64,000 nt of DNA from Piezodorus guildinii (lineage: Eukaryota > Arthropoda > Insecta > Hemiptera > Pentatomidae), in contig CM041294.1 of assembly GCA_023052935.1 (NCBI GenBank), positions 105,943,116-106,007,115 of the forward strand, in the 5' to 3' direction. The notes under the pieces are model-generated. The model made no database searches. It saw only the letters and a list, made by a program, of their open reading frames with translations, and was not told the origin of the DNA. The translations under genes and the position numbers were made by a program. Within the stretch, counting starts at the first letter, position 1; the number at the start of each line of letters is the position of its first letter. Of the stretch, positions 45,366 to 55,230 are shown piece after piece.

Positions 45366-47593
45366 TTTTTTTTTTTTTTTTTTTTTTATTTTATTCGTAT
45401 ATATTACAATTTGTCATAATAGACAATAATAATAGTGCTACAGGATCTCATTCATACAATATTTACAATATAAACAAAATGAAAGTCAAATTACATAAAA
45501 TAAAATCAAAATAAATAAACGTATACAATAACAAAATTTATAGACAAAATAAATACAAATAAATGAAGTTAATAAATAAATAAACAAAACATGTCTCATT
45601 CATACCTATGTACAATATTTACAATCAGCTCGGGAACCCCGGACGGGGCTTGTCCCCCCACTTGTGGAAGGACAAGCAGAGCCCAAAGGATCCCAGCGCC
45701 TCCCTCTCAGCCGCATCACTGGTGAGAGCCAGCGGAAGCTAAGTGAGGGCGCCACAGCCACAATCACACCGCACATGAGAGGAGAATCTGACCAGTGTCA
45801 GAACTCCAGAATAGATGTTTACAATATGTCTCGGGGCCACTGCCGTTTCAACCTTCTATGAGGGTTGTATGGATGAGTGGAGCTGGATAGGGATTGTGCT
45901 AGAGGATTAGGATGATGAATGAGGTTCTGGTGGAATTTGGAAAATTTAGATGGAATCAGGTCTGAAATAAATGGAACATTAAGGTCGTGGTGCAAGGTAT
46001 AGTTGGATACATAATAAGGAGCATTTACTATTATTCGCAGGACTTTGGATTGAAAGGATTGAATGCGTTTGATGTTAGAACGTTTAGCTGTCCCCCACAG
46101 TTCAAGTCCGTAGGTCCAGATTGGCTTCAGTATTGTCTTGTAAAGTAATAATTTGTTGTCAACTGTAAGCTTAGATTTTCTGTTTAGTAGTCTGTATAAC
46201 TGTCCGAATCGTCTGTTGAGTTCTTTTCGTTTAAGTCTTGTATGTGGGTTCCACGTCAATCTTTTGTCTAGTAGTAAGCCAAGATACCGGACTGTGTCTG
46301 AGGAAGGAAGCGGTATGGAATTGAAATGAACCATTGGACAGGATTTGCGTCGAAGGGTGAAGGTGACGTGGGTGCATTTGCTTTCATTAACCTTAATACG
46401 CCAAGCATTACACCAGTCCTCGATAAGACAAAGGTGTCTTTGCAAGATTAAGGATGCTATTTCAGGATCGGAATTGGATGATAGGATGGCGGTGTCATCT
46501 GCAAATGTTGCCAGAAAGGTGTCAGGATGATTAGGAATATCAGCAGTGTAAAGGATGTAGAGGACGGGTCCCAAGACGCTGCCTTGAGGAACACCGGCCT
46601 CAATGGGATAAAAGTTAGAAAATTCTACACCACAGCGAACTCGGAAGGAGCGGTTTGAGAGATAGGATCGTAGAATGAGGTATAGAGACAGGGGTAAATG
46701 CGTTTTAAGCTTGAAGAATAATCCGGTGTGCCATACCCGGTCAAAAGCTTGCGCTATGTCCAGAAACGCACCAGAACAATACTCTTTGCATTCAAGGGCT
46801 GAGGAAATATGGTCTACAACTCGGAGTCCTTGTTGAACAGTGGAATGATGAGCACGGAAAACAAACTGATGGGAAGGAAGATTTTGTGATTCTAATATAG
46901 GCAGGATTCGTTTTAGAAGGAGTTTTTCAAAGACTTTTGAGAGGATGGGGAGTAGACTAATAGGTCTGTAAGATGAAGTGTTGCTGGAAGGTTTACCTGG
47001 TTTTAGGAAGAGAATGATTGTGGAATGTTTCCACAAGAGAGGAAAATAGGTGGTGCGTAGGATGCAGTTGTAGATATAGGTTAGGAATATAATAGCTTTC
47101 TGCGGAAGTTGACGGAGGATCTGCGGGGTAAGGAGATCATGTCCAGGAGATTTACGGAGGGTCAGTTTCTGGAGAAGATATTTAACCTCAGAGGGATTAA
47201 TAGCTTTAGGAGGTAGGGAAAGAGATATTGGTGACTAAAGGAAGTCTTGTACTGCTGCGGTATGATTGCTTTGGGATTCCGGGTGAGGAGTGAATACTTT
47301 GGAGAGGTGTGTGGCGAATTCCTCGGCTTTATCTTCATCAGACGCAGCCCAGGGGTCATCACCACGCCGGAGAGGATGGGAAACTTGATGGGATTTTAAA
47401 ATCTTCTTCGTGACATTCCACAGGGAATTGTCACTAGCTGACAGAGAGGAGAGGTAGGAATTAAAGGACTGGGAACGGAAGGTCGCCAACTCCTGCTTCA
47501 ATTGTCTACAATAGAAGTTATAGGAGCGGCGATGTGTTGGGTGTCGGGTGCGCTGCCATAATGATCTGGCACGGCGTTTTGCATGGATTAGGT
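45366..47593 (-). mobile_element. Jockey element J2, nested inside J1
   Basis: On the minus strand J2 runs from 47593 (5'-truncated, between endonuclease and RT) to its poly(A) tail, seen as poly(T) at 45366-45387. The duplicated J1 target GAACAATAG lies at 45357-45365 and 47594-47602, a perfect 9-bp target-site duplication (11 bp if TT is counted). Joining J1 across it restores KVLRTIV to NAPYYASN in frame. The 3' UTR is about 430 bp and includes a GC-richer block (45630-45790) and AATAAAAT 20 bp before the tail. Confidence 0.94.
45819..47591 (-). pseudogene. J2 Jockey ORF2: reverse transcriptase, one in-frame stop
   Basis: This frame is open for about 590 codons except for a single TAG at 47235-47237. 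The order is a linker (LIHAKRRARSLWQRTRHPTH...SASDNSLWNVTKKIL...EEFATHLSKVFTPHP), then after the stop LTLRKSPGHDLLTPQILRQL, LKPGKPSSNTSSYRPISLLP, FLDIAQAFDRVWH, EAGVPQGSVLGPVLYILYTA, FADDTAIL with the catalytic Asp pair, then YLGLLLDKRLTWNPHTRLKR and the C-terminal RRLKRQWPRDIL. These are the RT motifs of the Jockey clade, which copy element RNA at nicked chromosomal DNA. QFVFR replaces the usual QFGFR. The endonuclease domain is absent, so J2 could not move by itself even without the stop. It is the best-preserved protein in the window. Confidence 0.95.
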
Positions 47594-47604
47594 GAACAAT
47601 AGTT

Positions 47605-47812
47605 AATGCTCCTTATTATGCATCCAACCATACCTTACACCGCGACCTAAATATTTCATTTATTTTAGACCTTATACCAATAAAATTCTCTAAATTCCAT
47701 CAGAACCTTATCCATCACCCTAATCCCCTAGCTCAATCCTTATCCAGTTCCACACATCCTTACCATCCTCCTAGAAGGTTGAAACGGTAGTGGCCTCGAG
47801 ACCTCTTGTAAC
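47605..47812 (+). pseudogene. J1 RT, part 2 (C-terminus)
   Basis: After J2 the J1 protein resumes: NAPYYASNHTLHRDLNISFI, LDLIPIKFSKFHQNLIHHPN, PLAQSLSSSTHPYHPPRRLK, R, a stop (TAG), WPRDLL and the normal stop at 47810-47812. It aligns end to end with J2. The stop in RRLKR-WPRD is the only break in this part. Confidence 0.9.
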
Positions 47813-48093
47813 ATGTATATTGGAGTTCTAGCATTGGCTAGATTCTCCACTCACGTGCTGTATGCTTGTGAATTGTATATTGGTATGAGTGACTTTTGTA
47901 TATATTTTTATTGATATTGTTTTGTATATATTTATATTGTATTATTATTATATAAATTTATTGTTTTGTATATATCGTGTGAATGCAGTATGAATGTTGT
48001 ACTTTATCCCTATTAAAAATGTCCTAAATTGGACAGATTGTAATATTGCTCAATAAAGAATTGTTTCTAAAAAAAAAAAAAAATATTTTGGCG

Positions 48094-48960
48094 TATATTT
48101 AGTAGGAATGCAGAGGATAAATATAATTAACTAAAAATAAAATTTAAAGGTGTAATTATTTTCTTCTTAAAATATAATGAAAGTTCAAATGAAAAATTCC
48201 CTGAAATATGTAAAATTTAAAATTTCATTCTTAAAAAAAAAGTGGAAATTATATTAAAAAAAAAAAGGATGAAATGACAAGTGAACACAAAATTAATACT
48301 GTTTAACAATCCGGTTCCTGGAACAAAAATAAAATATAAGCATTTCAGTTATCTCCAAGCTAAAGGGTAAGGGTTTATATAAATTAGACCAGACGCTTCC
48401 AAATGGATTCGTGACTGAAAAAGGAAGGTTTAAAAGGAAGAGTATAGTAAAATAATGGAAGCAAATGGAAGTAAGATTTGCAGAGGGCGCAATAGACGGG
48501 CTTCTAAAATAAAAAAAAAGAAAGAAAGAAGAGAAAGACCGGGAGGAAAATTCGTAGAGTGTCGTAACGTAATAACTGAAACGTCACAGGGAATCGAGGA
48601 ACTGGGTTCGTAACAGCTGCTAAGAACCATTAATATCAGAGGAAGCTAACTACAGTGGAACTGCTACCTCTGCCCTCTTCTAAAGTATTAGCAACTTCGT
48701 CAAGGGAGAGGGGCTATCCACTTTTCTCAGAAATGTTATTTTCGGCTAGTTGAGGACCGACGAGAAGGGTTGGAAGAATAAAAGATGTCATTGAGGTCAA
48801 GGAAAATATTGAAGTTGAAATGCGGCTGTAAGTACAGTTCTCGAAGAAATATAAGGACTGACTAAGGGCAAAGGGGAGGGATAAGATAGTAGAAAAAATA
48901 ATGCTCGAATATTATAATATATACATCAATTATTCCTATAAATTATTTTATATTATTCCT
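48094..48960. other. No gene seen
   Basis: AT-rich with a purine-rich run at 48500-48545. No family signal. Confidence 0.5.
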
Positions 48961-49014
48961 TCTTCAAATAAATCTTACTGTAAACATTAATACCTAAATA
49001 CAAAATTTACAGTC

Positions 49015-49115
49015 TAACGATGGCAGCTCCAAGACAAGCCTGGAATGGCAGATCCCAGCGCTTATTTTTTAGCCGCATCACTGGTATTATAAGTCAGTGG
49101 AGTGAACTACTGCGC
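49015..49115 (-). repeat. Jockey 3' UTR-like fragment
   Basis: GACAAGCCTGGAATGGCAGA, TCCCAGCGCTTATTTTTTAG, CCGCATCACTGG match the GC-richer block of the J2 3' UTR at about 45670-45725 in the same genomic orientation. A small plus frame here (49020-49292) is a by-product and has no family signal. Confidence 0.5.
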
Positions 49116-49620
49116 AGTAAGAAAAGAATAATAGCAGGTAAAATTATAAAAATGGATAGATCCTCGGTAGACCAGAATTACTATAATCACTCTGATAAAA
49201 ACATTATAACAAATGAAAAACTAAAACCATCCATTACTATTTTTTCCACCCTGTTATCTTTGGATACCTTAAACAGAATTAGGGATAATTAAGTTGGGAG
49301 GTGAGTCAGTTTTTTCTCCATATACATCTTCCATCACTGTTCTTACTATTATATAGGTGATATTTCAAGAATTAAATTAGAATTTTTTTATCCTGTATCA
49401 TTATTATAATCATAAGTTAAATTTCATCGATTCTTTGTATGGTAGTATTAAGAATTTTAGTCATTGTTGTCAGACCCTGTCCATAAATCAGTACGTATTT
49501 TCCATCCTACCTACCCCCCATCTACCAAACAGTACCTAGTTTCCATTCTCCCACCATGCGGTACGTATCTCCACTCTACTTCATATTTTTATATTGAGGG
49601 TGTATAGTCGACTGTAGAAA
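49116..49620. other. No gene seen
   Basis: AT-rich with a pyrimidine-rich patch (49495-49585). Nothing recognised. Confidence 0.45.
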
Positions 49621-49622
49621 CT

Positions 49623-49799
49623 ATTATAGGTGGAATAGTCAGGAATCAAACAAAACTGAAAAACAAAAAAAAAAACTGAAGTTTATGCTTGGACATGGCT
49701 CAGTAATGCCCTGATGATGGCTCACAAGCTTGAGCCGAAACGTTGGCAAAATTAAAAACTTTTTAAAAATGACTGATTCCTGACTATTCCACCTATAAT
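49623..49799 (+). ncRNA. Hammerhead motif inside a 26-bp inverted-repeat unit
   Basis: ATTATAGGTGGAATAGTCAG with GAATCA at 49623-49648 recurs as its perfect reverse complement at 49774-49799. Between them at 49708-49747: GCC, CTGATGA, stem II GGCTC/GAGCC with loop ACAAGCTT, GAAAC, GTT, GGC. Stem I TGCC/GGCA has four pairs. This is the best hammerhead in the window: cores intact and stem II perfect. Cleavage would be expected after GTT. The known context is the terminal repeats of Penelope-like elements. No protein frame is present. Confidence 0.72.
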
Positions 49800-49917
49800 T
49801 CATATTTTTATATATCATATAAATTATTGATACCTGTGTAAATTTTGTTCAGTGAACATTTTTATTGTATCTGTATAACACATTTATTGTTGTAATATGG
49901 TCATTGTATTTTAATTA

Positions 49918-49919
<2 letters not shown>

Positions 49920-49951
<32 letters not shown>
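49920..49951. repeat. Poly(T) tract
   Basis: A 32-base T-run between two hammerhead-bearing segments. It may be the tail of a minus-strand retroelement; no body recognised. Confidence 0.9.
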
Positions 49952-49954
<3 letters not shown>

Positions 49955-50059
49955 TATACAGTTCTTCTGTTATTTTTTAATACTGACGTTCTCTAGCTAA
50001 ATAGGTTATATAATATTGTATGTAATGTCATCGAAATTATATTCCTTTATATCTTTTTA

Positions 50060-50168
50060 GCCCTGATGATGACCCACAAAGGTGGTCGAAACGTTGGCAA
50101 ACAATAAAATAGTTGAAACTATTTAGTTGTTTCATTTAATGACCGCCACCCGGACTAATTCCTTCCAG
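50060..50168 (+). ncRNA. Penelope-like terminus with hammerhead motif, copy b
   Basis: GCC, CTGATGA, stem II GACC(C)AC/GTGGTC with loop AAAG, GAAAC, GTT, GGC at 50060-50098, then AATAGTTGAAACTATTTAGT and GGCGGTCATT-type outer sequence (as TGACCGCCACCCGG) to CCTTCCAG at 50168. It is almost identical, inverted, to 43626-43733. LINE-X coding begins directly after it. Confidence 0.72.
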
Positions 50169-50290
50169 AAAAAACTAAAACGGTTAATTAATCGCTTCAT
50201 CATTTTATTTATCTTTGGGACACTTCGGCCACTCGATCATATGAACAGTTTAAGCAACGGATTTTCATTTTCGGAAATAATAATCATTAT
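50169..50290 (+). pseudogene. LINE-X fragment
   Basis: KKLKRLINRFIIFIFGTLRP and LDHMNSLSNGFSFSEI align with LKRLMNCFITF.CGIPR (14.4 kb) and LKRLCNSFIHFIFGIPR (11.3 kb). A short C-terminal scrap abutting the hammerhead segment. Confidence 0.65.
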
Positions 50291-50474
50291 ATGACAAAAA
50301 TGTTTTTTTTTTTCTTTTCCATTTTGAGCAAGCAAAGTACCATTTAAAGATAAGAAATCTCGGATGAAACCAATGCGAAAAGCATCTTAACTAACCCTTA
50401 TATATTTTCTTATAAACACAGAGAGGATTAAATTGAAATGCACTACGGATTTATTTTACAACCTAAACTGAATA

Positions 50475-51114
50475 TTTGGCAATAAATAAAAATGGACACT
50501 GAGCTCTAAAAGTTGGAGATTGGGATGTAATGTCAACTGACCACTTCAAATATGTCGGTAGGTGGCTCTAAAAGGACAACAGAAGCAAAAAAGACAACGG
50601 TGAGAAGGTTGTCAGAGGGAGAAAAGTATTACGAACACTAAACTCCGTTCTGTGGAAACAATGTCCAGCTCAGTACAAAAAAAGAGGCTCTTTCTTGCAT
50701 TCGCCGTAAGCACCACACCTCAGAAACATGGACCATTCCGGCTGGCTCAGCAAAAAAAACATTTCTCAATGGAAATGGATTTCTGAAGATGTATCTTTTG
50801 GGTATCAAGATTACAACACGTCTAAATTATGTAATCAGAAAAAAGGTCGAGTAACCTCTTAACATCCTTCATTTCGTTGAGACAAGAAAGCTGAGCTGGT
50901 ACGGACATGTTATGAGGATGCGGTCGACCGATGGCCGAAAAGAGTTCTCTGTCATGTACCACATATAAAGAGGAAAAGGGATCGGACGGAAAAGAGATGG
51001 ATGGAAGGGCTACATGAAGCTATAGCGGCTAGGGACCTCACTGAGGAAGATTGCCAAGACAGAGCGACATGGCGGGCGGCTAGGTCTATTAGGATACGAT
51101 ATATAACGTTGTAA
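50475..51114 (+). pseudogene. RTE-like LINE ORF2 C-terminal fragment
   Basis: Over several frames: HFKYVGRWL, TLNSVLWKQ, MDFLKMYLLGI-type sequence (NGNGFLKMYLLGIKITTRLN), ETRKLSWYGHVMRM, DRWPKRVLCHVPHIKRKRDR, TEKRWMEGLHEAIAARDLTE, EDCQDRATWRAARSI and a stop at 51112-51114. KYLGxxL, W.GHVxRM, RP(R)xRWxDGxxEAxxxRxLxxxDCxDRxxWR is a signature of RTE-like LINE C-termini. A few bases of 3' UTR are followed by (TA)n at 51128-51147, as is common for this kind of LINE. Confidence 0.78.
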
Positions 51115-51149
51115 TTAAGTCGTTTATATGTATATATATATATATATTA

Positions 51150-52070
51150 TAGTTAAAAGGAAAGATAATTCCTGTATAATGCTTGGATGCTAGAATCTCG
51201 CCTATATTTATATATGAATACATTCAGATATAGAGGACAGATTACTTTTCTCTTATTGCAATGGAATCCTATTCTTTAATCCATTCGCATTGGATTAAGA
51301 CTTGTAGTTTTATGGTGTTCAACGTATGACCGATGAAGAAAAAAAATAATACGCATTTAATTTTTCATTCTTTCTCAAATTCCAGCTTAACGTCTAGAGT
51401 TCTTCAATTTTAAGATTTCATGCTAATCACGGCAATCCCTAATCCTTAACCTGCACCTATATTGGATCTTATCCAATGGCCTGTATCCGATGGAGGGGTA
51501 GCAATCAATATAAGCCATCTTTAAGACGAAATAGAATTAAAGTATAAGCCAAGGAGGAGAGAGGAGGAGGGAGAGTATTAAGAAGCCGGCCAACCAATCC
51601 ACTCAGGGGGGATAATAGACTTAGGCGGGGAGGAAGGTAGTTCATTATGTAAAGGCAGGAACAGAGGTCATCCTGGATTAGAAATAGGGATTAGAGGCCT
51701 CCTTGAGGGTCCGTTTTAGTAGGATTTTAGTCCGGGGTTAGGCTAATAATGAATTTCATTTATCCTACATTAGTCCTATCATCAAGTATTTGACAAGATA
51801 ATGAAGGTCTGGCTAATGAAAATCAAATAGATTATATTTTAGAAACCACTTTAGAGAATAGAATTGATTTTCGGAAAGCCATTGATTCCCAATAGCCGTT
51901 CAACACCCTTAAAAAGAAGATGGTCACGAGAACTCAAAGTAGAATTGCCACTGAAGCGATACATCTTAATAACCTTCTGTAAATATGCCCAATTTTACCA
52001 GAATTTTAACCAAAGGTGTTATAATAGAGAGCGGTGGAAAGTGGTTGAAAGGCGGGAAAACGCCGTTCTT
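51150..52070. other. Mostly no gene; possible Jockey scrap
   Basis: A less AT-rich, purine-rich block lies at 51540-51740. At 51890-51940 a frame reads NSRSTPLKRRWSRELKV, faintly like the Jockey C-terminal RRLKRxWPRDL. That resemblance is too short to call firmly. Confidence 0.3.
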
Positions 52071-52080
52071 TCGAGGTACT

Positions 52081-52738
52081 TTTTTTAAATTATCATTTAT
52101 TGAAATTTACAACTGTATTAGTTAATACATCAAGTAAATTAGCAAACAGAAATGCATGAAAAGAAAATGCCCATTAACACCACTCGACTGGGTAACCTAA
52201 ACTAGAAGGTCTCGAGGCCATCTTCTCTTTAGACGCCTCGGAGGATTGTCAGGAATGGAAGAGGAAGCATGGATTGAAACTAGTGGGTTAGAGTGAGAGT
52301 GGAGTTTTTAATGGAGGGATTGATAACTCGTACGGGCCAAATCAGCAACATATGGGATATTAAGGTCTTTATGGATGAGCTTATTCGTGACAAAGTAAGA
52401 AGCATTGAGGATTTTTCGAAGGATTTTGAATTGTAAGGATTGAATACGGGAAGAATTTGAAGGTTTAGTAGAGCCCCAGATCAACTCCATAAGTCCAGAT
52501 AGGCCCTATGATGGTGATGAGCCTTATAAGGTAGATAAGTGAAAGCTTAGAGCGTTGTCCAGTAAGTGTAGAAGTAAGCGAAAGCGACGGGCAGTTTCTT
52601 GTAGTTTCGGTCTTGTGTGCGGATTACATATTAAATGTTTGTCAAGTAGGAGTTCTAGATAGCGAATCTGTACAACCGGGACAAGCGGAGTATTATTAAA
52701 GGACTGTAGGGCAGGATGTAATAGCTTTATGACGAACT
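52081..52738 (-). mobile_element. Jockey 3' end with target-site duplication
   Basis: A 5'-truncated Jockey on the minus strand, flanked by GAGGTACT at 52073-52080 and 52739-52746. Coding pieces: RYLELLLDKHLICNPHTRPK, LQETARRFRLLL, SGLMELIWGSTKPSNSSRIQ, SLQFKILRKILNASYFVTNK, LIHKDLNIPYVADLART, and IPDNPPRRLKRRWPRDLLV. The 3' UTR runs to a short T-run at 52081-52087. Several frameshifts are present. It is a different subfamily from J1/J2 (WGSTKPSNSSRI against WGTAKxxNIKRI). Confidence 0.9.
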
Positions 52739-52984
52739 GAGGTACTAAAATTCATTTTCTTTTGATTATTGATAAATTGATTAGTTACTAGTATAATTGA
52801 CTAATTTAACAGTAGACATCTCATGTTATGCCAGTACCACTTAAAACCTAACCTAAAAATGATCTCTCATTATAAGGAAAACATAAGTTACATTTTAATT
52901 TTATTGTCACTTGCGCATCTTTTAATTTTTGATTTGATTTCTTTTTACCATGAACAACAGCCCTACTACACACTGAACTAGGCG

Positions 52985-53187
52985 AGAAGTTTGAACCCGA
53001 CTGACGGCCAGGATTTTTTAATGGGTATAAAATATATAATTGTGCCGTCGTCTAGAGAAGTCGTAAAATGATGTTTCCTAGCCCTGTGCTATATCAAGCA
53101 ATCATCGCTTAACATCCCTGTCCTAATTGAATCTGAATAGGCAAAATGTAGGACTCCCACTATGAATGAATAAACAAAACGTCTAAA
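52985..53187 (+). repeat. SINE-B, head-truncated
   Basis: Starts at the B box (AGTTTGAACCCGACTGACGG), then CCAGGATTTTTTAATGGG, CCCTGTCCTAATTGAATCTG, AATAGGCAAAATGTAGGACT, CCCACTATGAATGAATAAAC. The A-box part is missing or unrecognisable. Confidence 0.7.
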
Positions 53188-53429
53188 CATACACGTTAAT
53201 AAATAATTAGCACGAGCAAATATGGAAGAAGGTTTAATCATAAGCTCAACATTTAAATTTTTTTTTTTTTTGGATAAATAGTTCTGGTGATCGCAGGAAA
53301 ATGTATGTCAATTATTTACAGTCTTTATTTTCCCTAAAATATTTCTTCTATTAAGAGCAAAGTGAAGTCTCGTCGTAAACCTAGAAATTATTATCACTTG
53401 CGGCTTTTATTTCTAAATTTGGGGATTCA

Positions 53430-53855
53430 CTCTTTATTTTTTTTTTTTTTTTAAATTCTTTTATTGAAATTTAGAACTGTACAATTTACATAGTACAATA
53501 AGTAAATGTGATATTTTACAGACAATTGGCTTGAAAAGGACATGGGAAGAATCTACCCAGCTGTAGCACTTCAATGTTTATTTGTTCAGCAAGTCTCGAG
53601 GCCACGTCTTTTCAGACGCCTCGGAGGATTATCGGGAATATATATCGATGATAGTATACGGACAAGCGGGTTTGTATGGGCGGGTAATTTGGGATGAAAG
53701 AAGGTGTATCTTTTTTGGGCGATTTCTGTAACTAGTGGGATATTCAGGTCTCTATGGATAAGTTTGTAGGTAACAAAGTAAGGAGCGTCTAGGATTTGTC
53801 GAAGGATTGGATGCGGGAGGAATTCGATGGTTTAGTGGAGCCCCATAGTTTATCA
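53430..53855 (-). pseudogene. Jockey 3' end, same subfamily as 52.1 kb
   Basis: Minus strand from about 53850: KLWGSTKPSNSSRIQSF, frameshift, PLVTEIAQKR-type degenerate sequence, then RRLKRRGLET-like ending (GCGTCTGAAAAGACGTGGCC) and 3' UTR AATTTCAATAAAAGAATTT with poly(A) seen as T-run 53438-53453. 3' UTR and C-terminus align with 52081-52490. A possible ATTCAC duplication flanks it but is too short to rely on. Confidence 0.8.
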
Positions 53856-53859
53856 TTCA

Positions 53860-54309
53860 CAAACTTCGCAGGATTATGAATGTTAAAGATTAATGGAGAA
53901 CTGATATTAATAAAATACCATCCAAGCAGCACTTTAATTTAATTTATTAACAAACATTACAAAGCTATGCTTTTATTTATCATTTTAGCATCAAATAGCA
54001 CAAATTATCCATGTAGAATAATTTATGTATTCGATTTTTCCATTTTTATAGTACACCATTTCTCTGAAAAAAAAAAAAAATCTGGATACGTTGCATAAAT
54101 AAAAGTGCTTATTTATTGGCTGAAACCTAAGAAAAGTAGAAAACTTACTGATACCTAAGAACAGTAGAAAACTTAATGATACAGCAATTTTCGGTTTCCA
54201 CGAATTCCTTTTAAACCACAAGACAGATTTTAATACCGTCTTCAGGTAGTCCACAAAACCTAAAATCTTTTATAGCATAAATATTTAACTCAATTACTTA
54301 AAAATTCTT
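53860..54309. other. AT-rich DNA, no gene seen
   Basis: Contains a direct duplication GAAAACTTACTGATACCTAAG/GAAAACTTAATGATAC near 54125-54185 and nothing else recognised. Confidence 0.45.
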
Positions 54310-54319
54310 ATCCTTATCC

Positions 54320-54568
54320 CCGGGGTCCCTCGTGGTGAAGTAGCTAGCAGAACAGCCTTTCCATTCCTAAGGTCGCAGGGTTCTAATCTGCTAGACGGCC
54401 CTAGAATTCTTTATTGAGATTAACAAATCCTTAGTTATGCCATAATTCGGAGAGGGCGTAGAAAGGTGGACTAATTATCCCTACCTCAATTAAAACTAAA
54501 TAGGCAAAATGTGGTTTATGTATCCGATAAACCACAGTGGTATAAAGCGGCGTTAAACGAATAAACAA
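54320..54568 (+). mobile_element. SINE-B with target-site duplication
   Basis: Head GGGGTCCCTCGTGGTGAAGT, AGCTAGCAGAACAGCC; decayed B box GGTCGCAGGGTTCTAATCTG; body GACGGCCCTAGAATTCTTTA, AAATCCTTAGTTATGCC, AATAGGCAAAATGTGG; tail GGCGTTAAACGAATAAACAA. Flanked by ATCCTTATCC at 54310-54319 and 54569-54578. Confidence 0.87.
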
Positions 54569-54579
54569 ATCCTTATCCT

Positions 54580-55225
54580 CGAGTTCGAATGTAAAGCAAC
54601 CCTTCAACCAACGTTTCGATCAATTTAATCATTTTGGTTTAGCACTCTATTTATTTATTTTTTTAATGATTCATCCGTCTCGAAAACATTAAGTGCCCCT
54701 TTAATTCGCAATCATATTTATCACGAGTCAGAATCACCTTTAAAATCTATATAGCAAACAAGAGCGGACTAAAGGAAGAGTTTATGTTTAGAACTGAGAC
54801 AGGGAAAGAGACAGTACTAAAGAGGCTGGTCAGTTTTACGAGATGCTAGGAAGAACAAGGTGTGAGGACCACCTCGCTTTTAGTGTCACTAACTCAGCTG
54901 TTAGGTTTTACAGCTGCTTTATCACCGCTATCACCTAATGAGACCCCCACCCTTACGGGGCTATCAACTATCTTCCAGCCCCCTCCTCATGTGATGCCTT
55001 TAAGGCGTTTTCCTCAGGAAGGAATAAAATAAAAATCGACAAAACAACTGAAATGAGGAATAAACGCCATCGATACAATAAATACACGAAAAAAGTAAGA
55101 TAAGAGAGCTGTTAAGAAAAGATTTCCGTTTTTTTTTTTGTAAGAACTTTTCTATATAACTATTAGTAATACAGACGTGTTTCACAACACAAATTGAAGA
55201 TAATTTAATTTTCTATATTACTTAT
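54580..55225. other. No gene seen
   Basis: A less AT-rich block at 54830-55010 without recognised identity; the remainder is AT-rich. Confidence 0.45.
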
Positions 55226-55230
55226 TATAA

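Larger units (their letters stand above)
44846..48081 (+). mobile_element. Jockey element J1 (outer), split by nested J2
   Basis: J1 is 5'-truncated within the RT domain at 44846 and ends in poly(A) at 48069-48081. It is flanked by AATATTTAGGCG (44834-44845) and AATATTTTGGCG (48082-48093), a 12-bp target-site duplication with one mismatch. It is interrupted by J2 at 45366-47593. Without J2 it is about 1.0 kb. Its 3' UTR contains AATAAAG 20 bp before the tail. Confidence 0.92.

Noticed and set aside
45664..45861. 65-codon plus-strand frame in a GC-richer patch
   Set aside because: It is antisense to the 3' UTR and last codons of the J2 Jockey.
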